Below, piece after piece: positions 50,370 to 58,427 of a stretch of 64,000 bases of DNA (the stretch's first letter is position 1; each line of letters opens with the position of its first letter). The position numbers and the translations under genes are program-made. The notes under the pieces were generated by a model. That model was not told the origin of the DNA. It searched no databases and saw nothing but the letters and a program-made list of their open reading frames with translations. The DNA is from Streptomyces rimosus subsp. rimosus (GTDB taxonomy: Bacteria > Actinomycetota > Actinomycetes > Streptomycetales > Streptomycetaceae), in the NCBI RefSeq assembly GCF_000720725.1, contig NZ_JOCQ01000016.1, positions 51,139 through 115,138 on the forward strand. The letters run 5' to 3'.

Positions 50370-51604
50370 TGTTTCCCCTCCGGCATGCTGTGCTGTGGTT
50401 CGTAGTTCACGGTGAGGCCCTGGGTCCCGGCACCGGCCCGGGCCGCTCCGCGCAGGGCGATCTCCCGGGCCGCCTCCAGGTAGGAGAGCGAGCCGCTGGA
50501 GCCCGGGTCGTAGGTGAGGACCGTCTGCCCGTAGCTGGGCGCCTCGGAGATGCGTACCGAGCGGGGGATGCTGGTGCGCAGCACCTCGTTGCCGAAGTGA
50601 TTGCGTACCTCGTCCGCGACCTGGGAGGCCAGCCGGGTCCGGCCGTCGTACATGGTCAGCAGGATCGTCGACACATGGAGCTTGGGGTTGAGGTGCCCGC
50701 GCACCAGGTCGACATTGCGCAGCAGCTGGCCGAGCCCTTCCAGCGCGTAGTACTCGCACTGGATGGGGATCAGCACCTCGGCACCTGCCACCAGGGCGTT
50801 GACGGTCAGCAGACCGAGCGAGGGAGGGCAGTCGATGAGGATGTAGTCCAGCGGCTGTTCGTACGCCTTGATGGCCCGGTCCAGCCGGCTTTCACGGGCC
50901 ACCAGTGAGACGAGTTCGATCTCGGCGCCGGCCAGGTCGATCGTGGCGGGCGCACAGAAGAGCCCCTCCACGTCGGGTACGGGCACCACGACGTCGGACA
51001 GCGGCTTGCTCTCCACCAACACGTCGTAGATCGAGGGAACTTCGGCGTGATGGTCGATACCGAGAGCCGTGGAGGCGTTGCCCTGCGGGTCGAGGTCGAT
51101 GACCAGGACACGGGCGCCGTGCAGGGCCAGGGAGGCGGCGAGGTTGACCGTGGTGGTGGTCTTGCCCACCCCGCCCTTCTGGTTGGCGACCACCATGACC
51201 CGGGTTTGCTCGGGTCGGGGCAGTGGTTCTCCCGTGCGGCCAAGCGTCTGAACCGCCAGCTGAGCTGCACGACCGATCGGGGTGTCGTCCATCGGGGACG
51301 GCGTTTCACGTGAAACGTCATCCCCGAGCGACTCGCTACGGGGACCGGGGACCGGGTCGGTCATCGGTCCCGCGATGTTGGCGTCGGACCGCAAGGATTC
51401 ACTCTCCTCGACATCAGGCTCGCAGTGCTCAGAGCCTGCCATGCTTTCGGTGTCGTGAACCAGTGAGGTCCGCTCTCCTGTGGATGAACCCACTTCTGTG
51501 GATACATCCGTGCCCTGTGTGGGTCTGCGGTGACGCGGCTCGGCAGCTGCGCGACCACGGCTGATGATTCCATGCAGCAGAGAACGACGTTTCACGTGAA
51601 ACAC
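50366..51604 (-). CDS. parA: Chromosome partitioning ATPase ParA
   Basis: A Walker-type partition ATPase: deviant Walker A VMVVANQKGGVGKTTTTVNL, VLVIDLDPQGNASTAL, and switch ILIDCPPSLGLLTVNAL. With ParB it segregates origins along hyphae. The frame is open from GTG 51604, which lies against a parS site, giving up to 412 residues. ATG 51442 and ATG 51364 are alternative starts, and the ATPase fold begins only near residue 130, so the start is uncertain. Two parS sites (51303-51316 and 51589-51602) fall in its 5' part, which suggests control by ParB. Confidence 0.95.
   Translation of the reverse strand: MFHVKRRSLLHGIISRGRAAAEPRHRRPTQGTDVSTEVGSSTGERTSLVHDTESMAGSEHCEPDVEESESLRSDANIAGPMTDPVPGPRSESLGDDVSRETPSPMDDTPIGRAAQLAVQTLGRTGEPLPRPEQTRVMVVANQKGGVGKTTTTVNLAASLALHGARVLVIDLDPQGNASTALGIDHHAEVPSIYDVLVESKPLSDVVVPVPDVEGLFCAPATIDLAGAEIELVSLVARESRLDRAIKAYEQPLDYILIDCPPSLGLLTVNALVAGAEVLIPIQCEYYALEGLGQLLRNVDLVRGHLNPKLHVSTILLTMYDGRTRLASQVADEVRNHFGNEVLRTSIPRSVRISEAPSYGQTVLTYDPGSSGSLSYLEAAREIALRGAARAGAGTQGLTVNYEPQHSMPEGKQ
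51303..51316. other. parS site 11, in the 5' part of parA
   Basis: Exact GTTTCACGTGAAAC, read as VSRET in the extended ParA N-terminus. Confidence 0.95.
51589..51602. other. parS site 12, at the parA upstream end
   Basis: Exact GTTTCACGTGAAAC. If GTG 51604 is the start, it is read in another frame as FHVKR; otherwise it lies in the leader between rsmG and parA. Confidence 0.95.
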
Positions 51605-51697
51605 GATGACAGCGTTACGTCCGTTTTGGACGCGACACTCCGTTTTATGGCGTTTTGTTAGTTTCCCCGGGCTATCCGTCGTGACCCGGAGGCTCGC

Positions 51698-52423
51698 TCA
51701 GCGCCGCCGTCCCCTCGATGCCCTGCTGGGCCTGGCCGCCTTGGCCCGCTTGGCCGCGAAGCGCACACCGCCGGGGCTTTCGCCGACCTCCACACGCACC
51801 ACGGTCGACATCGGGTCCACGATCCCCGCACCGACCTGGACGACCGAGGTCTCCACGACACCGAGCTTCCCCAGCGCGGCGCGGGCGCCCTTCAGCTCCT
51901 CCTCGGCGGTGTCGCCCTTGAGCGCCAGCATCTCGCCGTACGGACGCAGCAGCGGGACACCCCACCCCGCCAGCCGGTCGAGCGGCGCCACGGCTCGCGC
52001 GGTGACCACATGGACCTGCGGGAGCTTGCCCATGACCTCCTCGGCGCGGCCGCGCACCACCGTCACGTGGTCCAGCCCCAACAGCTCGACGACCTCCTGG
52101 AGGAAGTTCGTCCGGCGCAGCAGCGGCTCCAGCAGCATGATCTTCAGGTCCGGGCGCACCAGGGCCAGCGGAATGCCGGGAAGGCCCGCGCCCGAGCCCA
52201 CGTCGCAGACGGTGACACCCTCGGGCACCACCTCGGAGAGCACCGCGCAGTTCAGCAGGTGCCGCTCCCACAGCCGCGGCACTTCACGCGGTCCGATCAG
52301 TCCTCTGCGTACGCCCGCGTCCGCGAGCAGCTCCCCGTAGCGCACGGCCTCCGGGAAACGCTCACCGAACACCTCGTGCGCCACATCCGGCGCCGGTGGG
52401 AGCTCCGCTGCTGCGTCCGTCAC
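51698..52423 (-). CDS. rsmG: 16S rRNA (guanine-N7) methyltransferase RsmG (GidB)
   Basis: A 241-residue SAM-dependent methyltransferase for G527 of 16S rRNA. It has a Rossmann fold with the SAM motif VCDVGSGAGLPGIPLAL, LLEPLLRRTNFLQEVV, and the conserved VTARAVAPLDRLAGW. Loss of this enzyme gives low-level streptomycin resistance in many bacteria. The C-terminus is an Arg/Ala/Ser-rich basic tail. The start is GTG 52423. It lies between jag and parA in the leftward rpmH-to-parB run, after a hairpin at 52467-52494. Confidence 0.95.
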   Translation of the reverse strand: MTDAAAELPPAPDVAHEVFGERFPEAVRYGELLADAGVRRGLIGPREVPRLWERHLLNCAVLSEVVPEGVTVCDVGSGAGLPGIPLALVRPDLKIMLLEPLLRRTNFLQEVVELLGLDHVTVVRGRAEEVMGKLPQVHVVTARAVAPLDRLAGWGVPLLRPYGEMLALKGDTAEEELKGARAALGKLGVVETSVVQVGAGIVDPMSTVVRVEVGESPGGVRFAAKRAKAARPSRASRGRRR

Positions 52424-52466
52424 GGGAACCGCCTTCCTCTGGACTGTTATCAGGCTGACAAGACGT

Positions 52467-52494
52467 GGCCCCGCCTGCGAGTACAGACGGGGCC
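52467..52494 (-). terminator. Hairpin between jag and rsmG
   Basis: GGCCCCG (52467-52473) and CGGGGCC (52488-52494), with an inner CTG/CAG pairing. It is a possible partial terminator for the rpmH-jag unit. Confidence 0.5.
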
Positions 52495-52527
52495 GGATAG
52501 ATCAAAGGCTGTTCGGGGCTCGGGCCG

Positions 52528-53034
52528 TCAGGCCGGAAGAACCACCACACAGCGCTGGGGCTCCTCGCCCTCGGACTCGCTGCGCAGCCCGGCCGCCGCG
52601 ACGGCGTCGTGCACGACCTTGCGCTCGAAGGGGGTCATCGGCTTCAGCTTGACCGGCTCACCGCTGCCCTTGGCCTCCTCCGCCGCCTTCGCGCCCAGCT
52701 CCGCGAGCTCCTCGCGCTTGCGGGCCCGGAAGCCGGCGATGTCCAGCATCAGGCGGCTGCGGTCACCGGTCTCGCGGTGCACCGCGAGGCGGGTCAGCTC
52801 CTGCAGCGCCTCCAGCACCTCGCCGTCCCGGCCGACCAGCTTCTGCAGGTCGCGGCTGGTCGATTCGCTGATGATCGACACGGCGGCGCGGTCGGCCTCG
52901 ACGTCCATGTCGATGTCGCCGTCGAGATCGGCGATGTCCAGCAGGCCCTCGAGGTAGTCGGCCGCGATCTCACCCTCCTGCTCCAGGCGGGTCAGGGTGT
53001 CGGTGCCCTCGGCGGCCGGGGTCGTGTCCGTCAC
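52528..53034 (-). CDS. jag: RNA-binding protein Jag/KhpB (KH-R3H)
   Basis: A 168-residue protein with an acidic helical N-terminus, a KH domain (RAAVSIISESTSRDLQKLVGRDGEVLEALQELTRLAV, GxxG-type loop VGRDGE), and an R3H domain (RSRLMLDIAGFRARKREEL, then MTPFERKVVHDAV). It binds RNA and is linked to cell-division and envelope control in other bacteria. It lies 14 bases downstream of yidC, as is standard in this operon. Confidence 0.95.
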   Translation of the reverse strand: MTDTTPAAEGTDTLTRLEQEGEIAADYLEGLLDIADLDGDIDMDVEADRAAVSIISESTSRDLQKLVGRDGEVLEALQELTRLAVHRETGDRSRLMLDIAGFRARKREELAELGAKAAEEAKGSGEPVKLKPMTPFERKVVHDAVAAAGLRSESEGEEPQRCVVVLPA

Positions 53035-53048
53035 GGAAGGACTCCTTC

Positions 53049-54221
53049 TTACTTCTTGGACGGGTGCTTGGGCCGCTGCTGGCCCTTGCGCTGTCCGGAC
53101 TTGGCGTTACGGGAGCCGGAGGCGGAGGAACCGCCCTTCGGCTTGCTGTCCTGCGGTGCCTTCTTCTCCAGGGACTGCTTCTTCGAAGCGTCCGCCTCGG
53201 AGTCACCGGAAGCGCTGGAGCCGGCCCCCGCACGGGTACGCCGCGGCTGCTGGCCGCCACCGGCCGGCTTGCCGCCGGTGGGCTGGGTCTGGCGCTGGGA
53301 CTTGCTCTGCCGCTTGGGCTGCTGCCGGTTCTGGCGCGCCTCCTCGGCGATCTTCCTGGCCTCGACCTCGGCCGGGTCCTCCTTGAGCTTGCCCTTGGCC
53401 CGCAGCCGGTCCTGACGCTCCTGGAAGGCCTTGCTGCCCGGAGTGGGGTTACGGCGGATGACGAACATCTGCTGACCCATGGTCCACACGTTGGTGGTCA
53501 GCCAGTACAGGAGGACACCGACGGGGAAGCCGGGGAAGCCGATACCGAACACGGCGAACATGATCGGGAAGACGTACATCAGCATCTTCTGCTGCTGCAT
53601 GAACGGCGTCTTCACCGTCAGGTCGACGTTCTTCGTCATCAGCTGGCGCTGCGTGTAGAACTGCGAGGCCGACATCAGCACGATCATGATGACGGTGACC
53701 ACGCGGACGTTGGTGACCGAAGCCCCCAGGGCCTCGAGCTTCTCCGGGGTGTCCAGGAACTTCGCGGCCAGCGGGGCACCGAAGATGTGCGCCTTCTGCG
53801 CGCTCTCCAGCAGCGACTGGTTGATGACGCCGACGGTCTGGTTGTTCGCGATGTGGCTGAGGACCTGGTACAGCGAGATGAAGAAGGGCGACTGCGCCAG
53901 GATCGGCAGGCAGCTGGAGAGCGGGTTGGTGCCCGTCTCCTTGTACAGCTTCATCATCTCTTCGGACTGACGCTGCTTGTCGCTCTTGTAGCGCTCCTGG
54001 ATCGCCTTCATCTTCGGCTGGAGCGCCTGCATGTTCCGCGTCGACTTGATCTGCTTCACGAAGAGCGGGATCAGGCAGATACGGATCAGTACCACCAGCG
54101 AGACGATGGACAGACCCCACGCCGCGCCACTGTTCTCGTCGAAGATGAGGCTGTAGAACGAGTGGAACTGGACGATGATCCAGGAAACTGCGTAATAGAG
54201 AGGACTGAGGATCGTGTCCAC
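53049..54221 (-). CDS. yidC: Membrane protein insertase YidC
   Basis: A 390-residue Oxa1/YidC insertase of the actinobacterial type. It has TM1 near the start (PLYYAVSWIIVQFHSFYSLIF), the positively charged groove helix SLVVLIRICLIPLFVKQIKSTRNM, then NPLSSCLPILAQSPFFISLYQVL and two C-terminal TM segments (VFPIMFAVFGIGFPGFPVGVLLYWLTTNVW). The cytosolic tail of ~120 residues is Gln/Arg/Ser/Lys-rich and probably binds ribosomes. It inserts proteins with SecYEG or alone. Confidence 0.97.
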   Translation of the reverse strand: MDTILSPLYYAVSWIIVQFHSFYSLIFDENSGAAWGLSIVSLVVLIRICLIPLFVKQIKSTRNMQALQPKMKAIQERYKSDKQRQSEEMMKLYKETGTNPLSSCLPILAQSPFFISLYQVLSHIANNQTVGVINQSLLESAQKAHIFGAPLAAKFLDTPEKLEALGASVTNVRVVTVIMIVLMSASQFYTQRQLMTKNVDLTVKTPFMQQQKMLMYVFPIMFAVFGIGFPGFPVGVLLYWLTTNVWTMGQQMFVIRRNPTPGSKAFQERQDRLRAKGKLKEDPAEVEARKIAEEARQNRQQPKRQSKSQRQTQPTGGKPAGGGQQPRRTRAGAGSSASGDSEADASKKQSLEKKAPQDSKPKGGSSASGSRNAKSGQRKGQQRPKHPSKK

Positions 54222-54224
54222 GAA

Positions 54225-54542
54225 TCAGGCTCCTTGGGCGGTGGGCTGAGTCTCAGGCTGTGCGGCAGGCTCAGGGACGGTGGATCCGCCCAGGCGGCTC
54301 CTCAGCCGCCGATGCCAGACCGGACGCTTCCGGGGTGGTACGTGGTCGACGCCACCTGGCGACCACGGATTGCAACGCAGGATGCGCCAAGCCGTCAGCG
54401 CGGTCCCTTTCACGGCGCCGTGCCGGTCGATGGCCGTATAGCCATAGTGGGAGCACGACGGGTAGTACCGGCAGACCGGACCCAGCAAAGGGCTGATGGT
54501 CCACTGATACAGCTTGATCAGCAGCAGCAGCGGGTACTTCAT
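54225..54542 (-). CDS. yidD: Membrane protein insertion efficiency factor YidD
   Basis: A 105-residue YidD: MKYPLLLLIKLYQWTISPLLGPVCRYYPSCSHYGYTAI with the family's conserved Cys residues, then GTALTAWRILRCNPWSPGGVDHVP. An extended C-terminal tail of ~30 residues is unlike the minimal 70-85-residue family. It aids YidC-dependent insertion. Its ATG overlaps the rnpA stop by 4 bases, and it ends 3 bases before yidC. Confidence 0.93.
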   Translation of the reverse strand: MKYPLLLLIKLYQWTISPLLGPVCRYYPSCSHYGYTAIDRHGAVKGTALTAWRILRCNPWSPGGVDHVPPRKRPVWHRRLRSRLGGSTVPEPAAQPETQPTAQGA

Positions 54543-54937
54543 CGCGGCACCCTCCCCTGACCTTCGGTTGGGGAATCTCCACCCAGCAGCCGCTGCAGCG
54601 CGGTGTCCAGGTCACGGGCCAGCTGGCCGTGACCCGCATCACCCGCGCCGGGCAGCGCCCGTACGACAACCAGGCTACCGGCGGGCAGCCGGTCGAGCCG
54701 GTCGCGCACCAGGTGGCGCAGCCGTCGCTTGACCAGGTTGCGCACGACGGCACCGCCGACGGCCTTGCTCACGACGAAACCCGCACGCGCCGGGGGAGGG
54801 CTCTCCCCCGCTGCGTGCGGGTCCGTTGCACCGCTGCGTAGATGGACGACGAGGAGCGGGCGCCCGGCCCTGCGTCCCCGGCGTACCGCGGTCGCAAAGT
54901 CCTCGCGCCGCCTCAGCCGATGCTCGGTAGGCAGCAC
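54539..54937 (-). CDS. rnpA: Ribonuclease P protein component
   Basis: A 132-residue basic protein of RNase P, which trims the 5' ends of tRNAs together with the M1 RNA. It has LPTEHRLRRREDFATAVRRGRRAGRPLLVVHL and the RNA-binding signature FVVSKAVGGAVVRNLVKRRLRHLVRD (the usual RNR is RNL here). It lies 21 bases after rpmH, with a 4-base overlap into yidD. Confidence 0.96.
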   Translation of the reverse strand: MLPTEHRLRRREDFATAVRRGRRAGRPLLVVHLRSGATDPHAAGESPPPARAGFVVSKAVGGAVVRNLVKRRLRHLVRDRLDRLPAGSLVVVRALPGAGDAGHGQLARDLDTALQRLLGGDSPTEGQGRVPR

Positions 54938-54958
54938 GTCATGGACCTAGCTCAGGGC

Positions 54959-55096
54959 TCAGGCCGACAGGCGGGCGCGACCCTTGCCACGGCGGGACGC
55001 GAGAATCGCGCGGCCGGCACGGGTGCGCATACGCAGGCGGAAGCCGTGGGTCTTCGCGCGGCGGCGGTTGTTCGGCTGAAAGGTGCGCTTGCTCAC
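54959..55096 (-). CDS. rpmH: 50S ribosomal protein L34
   Basis: A 45-residue very basic L34, SKRTFQPNNRRRAKTHGFRL to the end, matching the family throughout. The start is GTG 55096 (the frame is open upstream to 55234 but only the last 45 residues fit L34). It is first in the leftward rpmH-rnpA-yidD-yidC-jag operon and divergent from dnaA across 358 bases, the classic origin-proximal arrangement. Confidence 0.96.
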   Translation of the reverse strand: MSKRTFQPNNRRRAKTHGFRLRMRTRAGRAILASRRGKGRARLSA

Positions 55097-55454
55097 TCGG
55101 GGGCTCCAGAGATGCTTGGTGTCTCCGGGGAGACAGGTGTGGGGCGTCGACTGGCTGTCACCGTGCGCCCACGAGTAGCTCGCAACGCCCGAGTGCACCG
55201 CTACTTCGATCACTTGAGCGCGATCTTTGCCCATCGGAGGCAGGCGGCAGCAGCCATCGACAACTCGACCTGGTTACGGTACGCGCGGCGGCGTCATCCG
55301 GTCAAACCGGCCCTCGGTCGGGACACACTGTGCACAGCCTGTGGACAACAACTTGAATCACCACGGTCGCCCTGACTACCGTGGGTCAACTCCGATTCCT
55401 TCCCGCCCGTCCTGAGAATCACACATTCGTGGGACCTGTGAGAGAGCGTGCTCT
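55097..55454. other. rpmH/dnaA divergent promoter region
   Basis: 358 bases containing promoters for both genes. A perfect DnaA box lies 107 bases upstream of the dnaA start (55340-55348), preceded by a half-matching TGTGCACAG. No other gene was seen. Confidence 0.7.
55340..55348 (-). promoter_or_regulatory. DnaA box upstream of dnaA
   Basis: TGTGGACAA on the plus strand (TTGTCCACA reversed), the exact Streptomyces DnaA box. It suits DnaA autoregulation. Confidence 0.75.
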
Positions 55455-57392
55455 GTGGCTGACGTACCTGCCGATCTTGCCGCAGTGTGGCCACGTGTAC
55501 TTGATCACCTCCTGCGAGCGGAGAGCGACAGCCTCAAGCCGAAGGACCAGGACTGGCTGAAGCGGACGCAGCCGCTGGCGCTGGTGGCCGACACGGCCCT
55601 GCTGGCCGTGCCCAACGAGTTCGCCAAGGGCGTGCTGGAGGGCCGGCTCGCGCCGCTCATCGGCGAGGCGCTGAGCCATCAGTGCGGCCGCCCGATCCGC
55701 ATCGCGATCACCGTCGACGACTCCGCCGAGGAGCCGCAGCCCCAGCAGCCGCTGCCCTCGGCCCCGCCGTCGTCCCCCGTACAGCAGCAGCGCCACCAGC
55801 CCCAGCAGCAGCCGGGGCAGCAGCACGACGCGTACGGCGGCTACGACGGCCGGCAGAGCGACGGCTACGACAACCGGCAGGGTTACGGGCACCAGGACGA
55901 CGACGGACCGCACGTGCGCCCCGCGTATCCGGAGTACCAGCAGCAGCACCAGCAGCCCCGGCACGAGCCCGGCGCCTGGCCGCAGCAGCACTCCGGGATG
56001 GGCAGCCAGGGCGGCCCCGGCCCCCGCGAGGACTACGGGTGGCAGCAGCAGCGCCTCGGCGGCTTCCCCGAGCGTGACCCTTACGCCACGCCGCCCCCCT
56101 CTCACCTGCAGCAGCCGCACTCCCAGCGGTCACAGGGTGACTACCGATCGTCGGCCCCCGAGCACACCGGGCCACCGCAGCACCAGCGCCCCGAGGGCCA
56201 CTCCCCGTACGAACAGCAGCCGCCGCAGCGCCGTGACCTGGCCGAACACCAGCCGCCCGCGCATATCCAGAACCCTGGCCCGGGCGGGCTGCCCGCGCCC
56301 AGCGGCGCCCCCGGCCCGCTTGCCGCGCAGCCCGCGCCCGCGACCGGCCCCGGCGAACCGACCGCGCGCCTGAACCCGAAGTACCTCTTCGACACCTTCG
56401 TCATCGGCGCTTCGAACCGCTTCGCGCACGCCGCCGCGGTGGCCGTGGCCGAGGCGCCGGCCAAGGCGTACAACCCGCTGTTCATCTACGGCGAGTCCGG
56501 CCTCGGCAAGACGCACCTGCTGCACGCCATCGGGCACTACGCGCGCAGCCTCTACCCGGGCACCCGGGTGCGGTACGTCAGCTCGGAGGAGTTCACCAAC
56601 GAGTTCATCAACTCCATCCGCGACGGCAAGGCGGACGCGTTCCGCAAGCGCTACCGCGACATGGACATCCTGCTCGTCGACGACATCCAGTTCCTGGCCA
56701 GCAAGGAGTCGACGCAGGAGGAGTTCTTCCACACCTTCAACACGCTGCACAACGCCAACAAGCAGATCGTGCTGTCCTCGGACCGGCCGCCCAAGCAGCT
56801 GGTGACCCTGGAGGACCGGCTGCGCAACCGCTTCGAGTGGGGCCTGATCACCGACGTCCAGCCGCCCGAGCTGGAGACCCGGATCGCGATCCTGCGCAAG
56901 AAGGCCGTGCAGGAGCAGCTCAACGCGCCGCCGGAGGTACTGGAGTTCATCGCCTCCCGGATCTCGCGCAACATCCGCGAGCTGGAGGGGGCGCTGATCC
57001 GCGTCACCGCCTTCGCGTCCCTCAACCGCCAGCCGGTGGACCTGGGCCTGACGGAGATCGTCCTCAAGGACCTGATCCCCGGCGGCGAGGACGCGGCGCC
57101 GGAAATCACCGCGACCGCCATCATGGCCGCGACCGCCGACTACTTCGGGCTGACCGTGGACGATCTGTGCGGATCCTCGCGCAGCCGCGTCCTGGTGACG
57201 GCGCGGCAGATCGCGATGTACCTGTGCCGTGAGCTGACGGATCTGTCGCTGCCGAAGATCGGCGCGCAGTTCGGCGGCCGCGACCATACGACGGTGATGC
57301 ACGCCGACCGCAAGATCCGGGCGCTGATGGCCGAGCGGCGCTCCATCTACAACCAGGTGACGGAGCTGACGAACCGCATCAAGAACGGCTGA
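55455..57392 (+). CDS. dnaA: Chromosomal replication initiator DnaA
   Basis: A 645-residue initiator. Domain I (1-90) is VPADLAAVWPRVLDHLLRAE...LALVADTALLAVPN. Domain II (~91-302) is unusually long, Gln/Pro/Gly/Tyr-rich and flexible. Domain III is the AAA+ core with Walker A YGESGLGKTHLLHA at ~345, Walker B ILLVDDIQFLASKE, and the arginine-finger region EDRLRNRFEWGL. Domain IV has the DnaA-box-binding signature QFGGRDHTTVMHADRKI. It binds the boxes in the intergenic region just downstream and melts oriC. The start is GTG 55455. A DnaA box upstream suggests autoregulation. Confidence 0.98.
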   Translation: MADVPADLAAVWPRVLDHLLRAESDSLKPKDQDWLKRTQPLALVADTALLAVPNEFAKGVLEGRLAPLIGEALSHQCGRPIRIAITVDDSAEEPQPQQPLPSAPPSSPVQQQRHQPQQQPGQQHDAYGGYDGRQSDGYDNRQGYGHQDDDGPHVRPAYPEYQQQHQQPRHEPGAWPQQHSGMGSQGGPGPREDYGWQQQRLGGFPERDPYATPPPSHLQQPHSQRSQGDYRSSAPEHTGPPQHQRPEGHSPYEQQPPQRRDLAEHQPPAHIQNPGPGGLPAPSGAPGPLAAQPAPATGPGEPTARLNPKYLFDTFVIGASNRFAHAAAVAVAEAPAKAYNPLFIYGESGLGKTHLLHAIGHYARSLYPGTRVRYVSSEEFTNEFINSIRDGKADAFRKRYRDMDILLVDDIQFLASKESTQEEFFHTFNTLHNANKQIVLSSDRPPKQLVTLEDRLRNRFEWGLITDVQPPELETRIAILRKKAVQEQLNAPPEVLEFIASRISRNIRELEGALIRVTAFASLNRQPVDLGLTEIVLKDLIPGGEDAAPEITATAIMAATADYFGLTVDDLCGSSRSRVLVTARQIAMYLCRELTDLSLPKIGAQFGGRDHTTVMHADRKIRALMAERRSIYNQVTELTNRIKNG

Positions 57393-57714
57393 CGCGGCCT
57401 CGGCGAGGGGCCGGCCAGAGCTTCCAGGGCGCCCCGGGACGTACGCACTCCCGGGGCGCCCTTCGCCGTTCGTACGGGCCTTCCGCCCGTGAAGGCGGGG
57501 AGCCCCCGCAGTACAGGGGCTCTCGCCGTACGAGGAGGCGCCAACCGGGCGCCGAGGTGCCCAGGGATCGCCGTACGACCACCCCGAATCCCTCTCCGGA
57601 CCGCCCGATACAGCGCCCAAAACGGCACCCCGACCGCGTCCCGCCCCCACCCGCCACCGTCCCGACCCTGTGGAAGGCCCCGCCTCTGTTCGATTTCGCG
57701 TCAGGTCACGGCTG
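57393..57714. other. dnaA 3' flank, left of the oriC box cluster
   Basis: Non-coding. It contains the dnaA terminator (57426-57462) and a weaker imperfect stem around 57499-57525 (AGCCCC/GGGGCT). Only one weak DnaA-like match was seen (TGTGGAAGG, 57670-57678). Confidence 0.6.
57426..57462 (+). terminator. dnaA terminator
   Basis: AGGGCGCCCCGGG (57426-57438) and CCCGGGGCGCCCT (57450-57462) form a perfect 13-bp stem, 11-base loop, followed by TCG. Confidence 0.85.
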
Positions 57715-58280
57715 TGCTCCACAGATTGGCCAAGAATCTTCCGTCCACACGCTGGGGACTGGGAAGTTATCCCTGCGGCTTCCACAGGAGGGCCGGCCGT
57801 AGCAAGATCTGCCCAGGTCAGCGCGGTGTGGATTTGTGGCTAACGGCCATCCACAGGGTGTGGATGAAGGATCGGTCCACAGCGGGCGGGTCGCGTTGTC
57901 CACGGGCCGCCCACAGGAGCCCCGCCCTTGTCCCCAAGTTCTCCACACCCCTGTCCACTGTTCGGCAAGGTGACACCCGGGCTCACTGGGGCGAGTGAAA
58001 GGCATCACACCAAGGTGCCGGATTGGGCTGTGGGGAACCTGGGTAAAGCTGGGGACAGGACTGGGGAGAAGTAGGGGTCCCCTGTGCATCGGGTGTGCAT
58101 GAAGGACGCCGGTCCACAGATGAGGCCGGTTGTCCACGGCTGCCGCCCACAGGCCCGGTGGACAAAAAAACCGTGTTGACCTGCGCAGACTCAGTTGTCC
58201 ACGGTTTCCACAAGCCCTACTACTACGACCACGGATATCTACCGGGGAACTCGTTTCGAATCGGGTGCTGTGCACAACTT
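57700..58280. other. oriC: oriC: clustered DnaA boxes
   Basis: The dnaA-dnaN intergenic region carries many DnaA-box-like 9-mers on both strands. The best matches to TTGTCCACA are TTGTCCACG at 57896-57904, 58130-58138 and 58195-58203, and GGTGGACAA (reverse) at 58157-58165. Others are CGGTCCACA at 57873-57881 and 58110-58118, CCGTCCACA at 57741-57749, CCATCCACA at 57847-57855, and TTCTCCACA at 57939-57947. Reverse-oriented matches also occur at 57827, 57859 and 58269. At least ten fit with one or two mismatches. An A-rich run follows 58161. This matches the known multi-box, non-consensus oriC of Streptomyces. Confidence 0.93.
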
Positions 58281-58427
58281 GGGGATCGGTCGTCCGACGC
58301 CTCTCGACCCGACTTGACCCCGAGCAGCAACGGCTGTCGGTGACGTACGTCAGACTGGTCTCCGGCGACCCAGCCGACGAAGAAGGCCAGCAGGGCGTAA
58401 GCCAGCAACAGCAGGAGGCGGTTTCCG
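58281..58427. other. oriC right flank and dnaN leader
   Basis: No DnaA box was seen. It contains the dnaN leader ending in GCAGGAGGC just before the start codon; a dnaN promoter must lie here or within the box cluster. Confidence 0.5.

Noticed and set aside
57499..57525. Second hairpin (AGCCCC/GGGGCT) downstream of dnaA
   Set aside because: Short imperfect stem beyond a much better terminator at 57426-57462.
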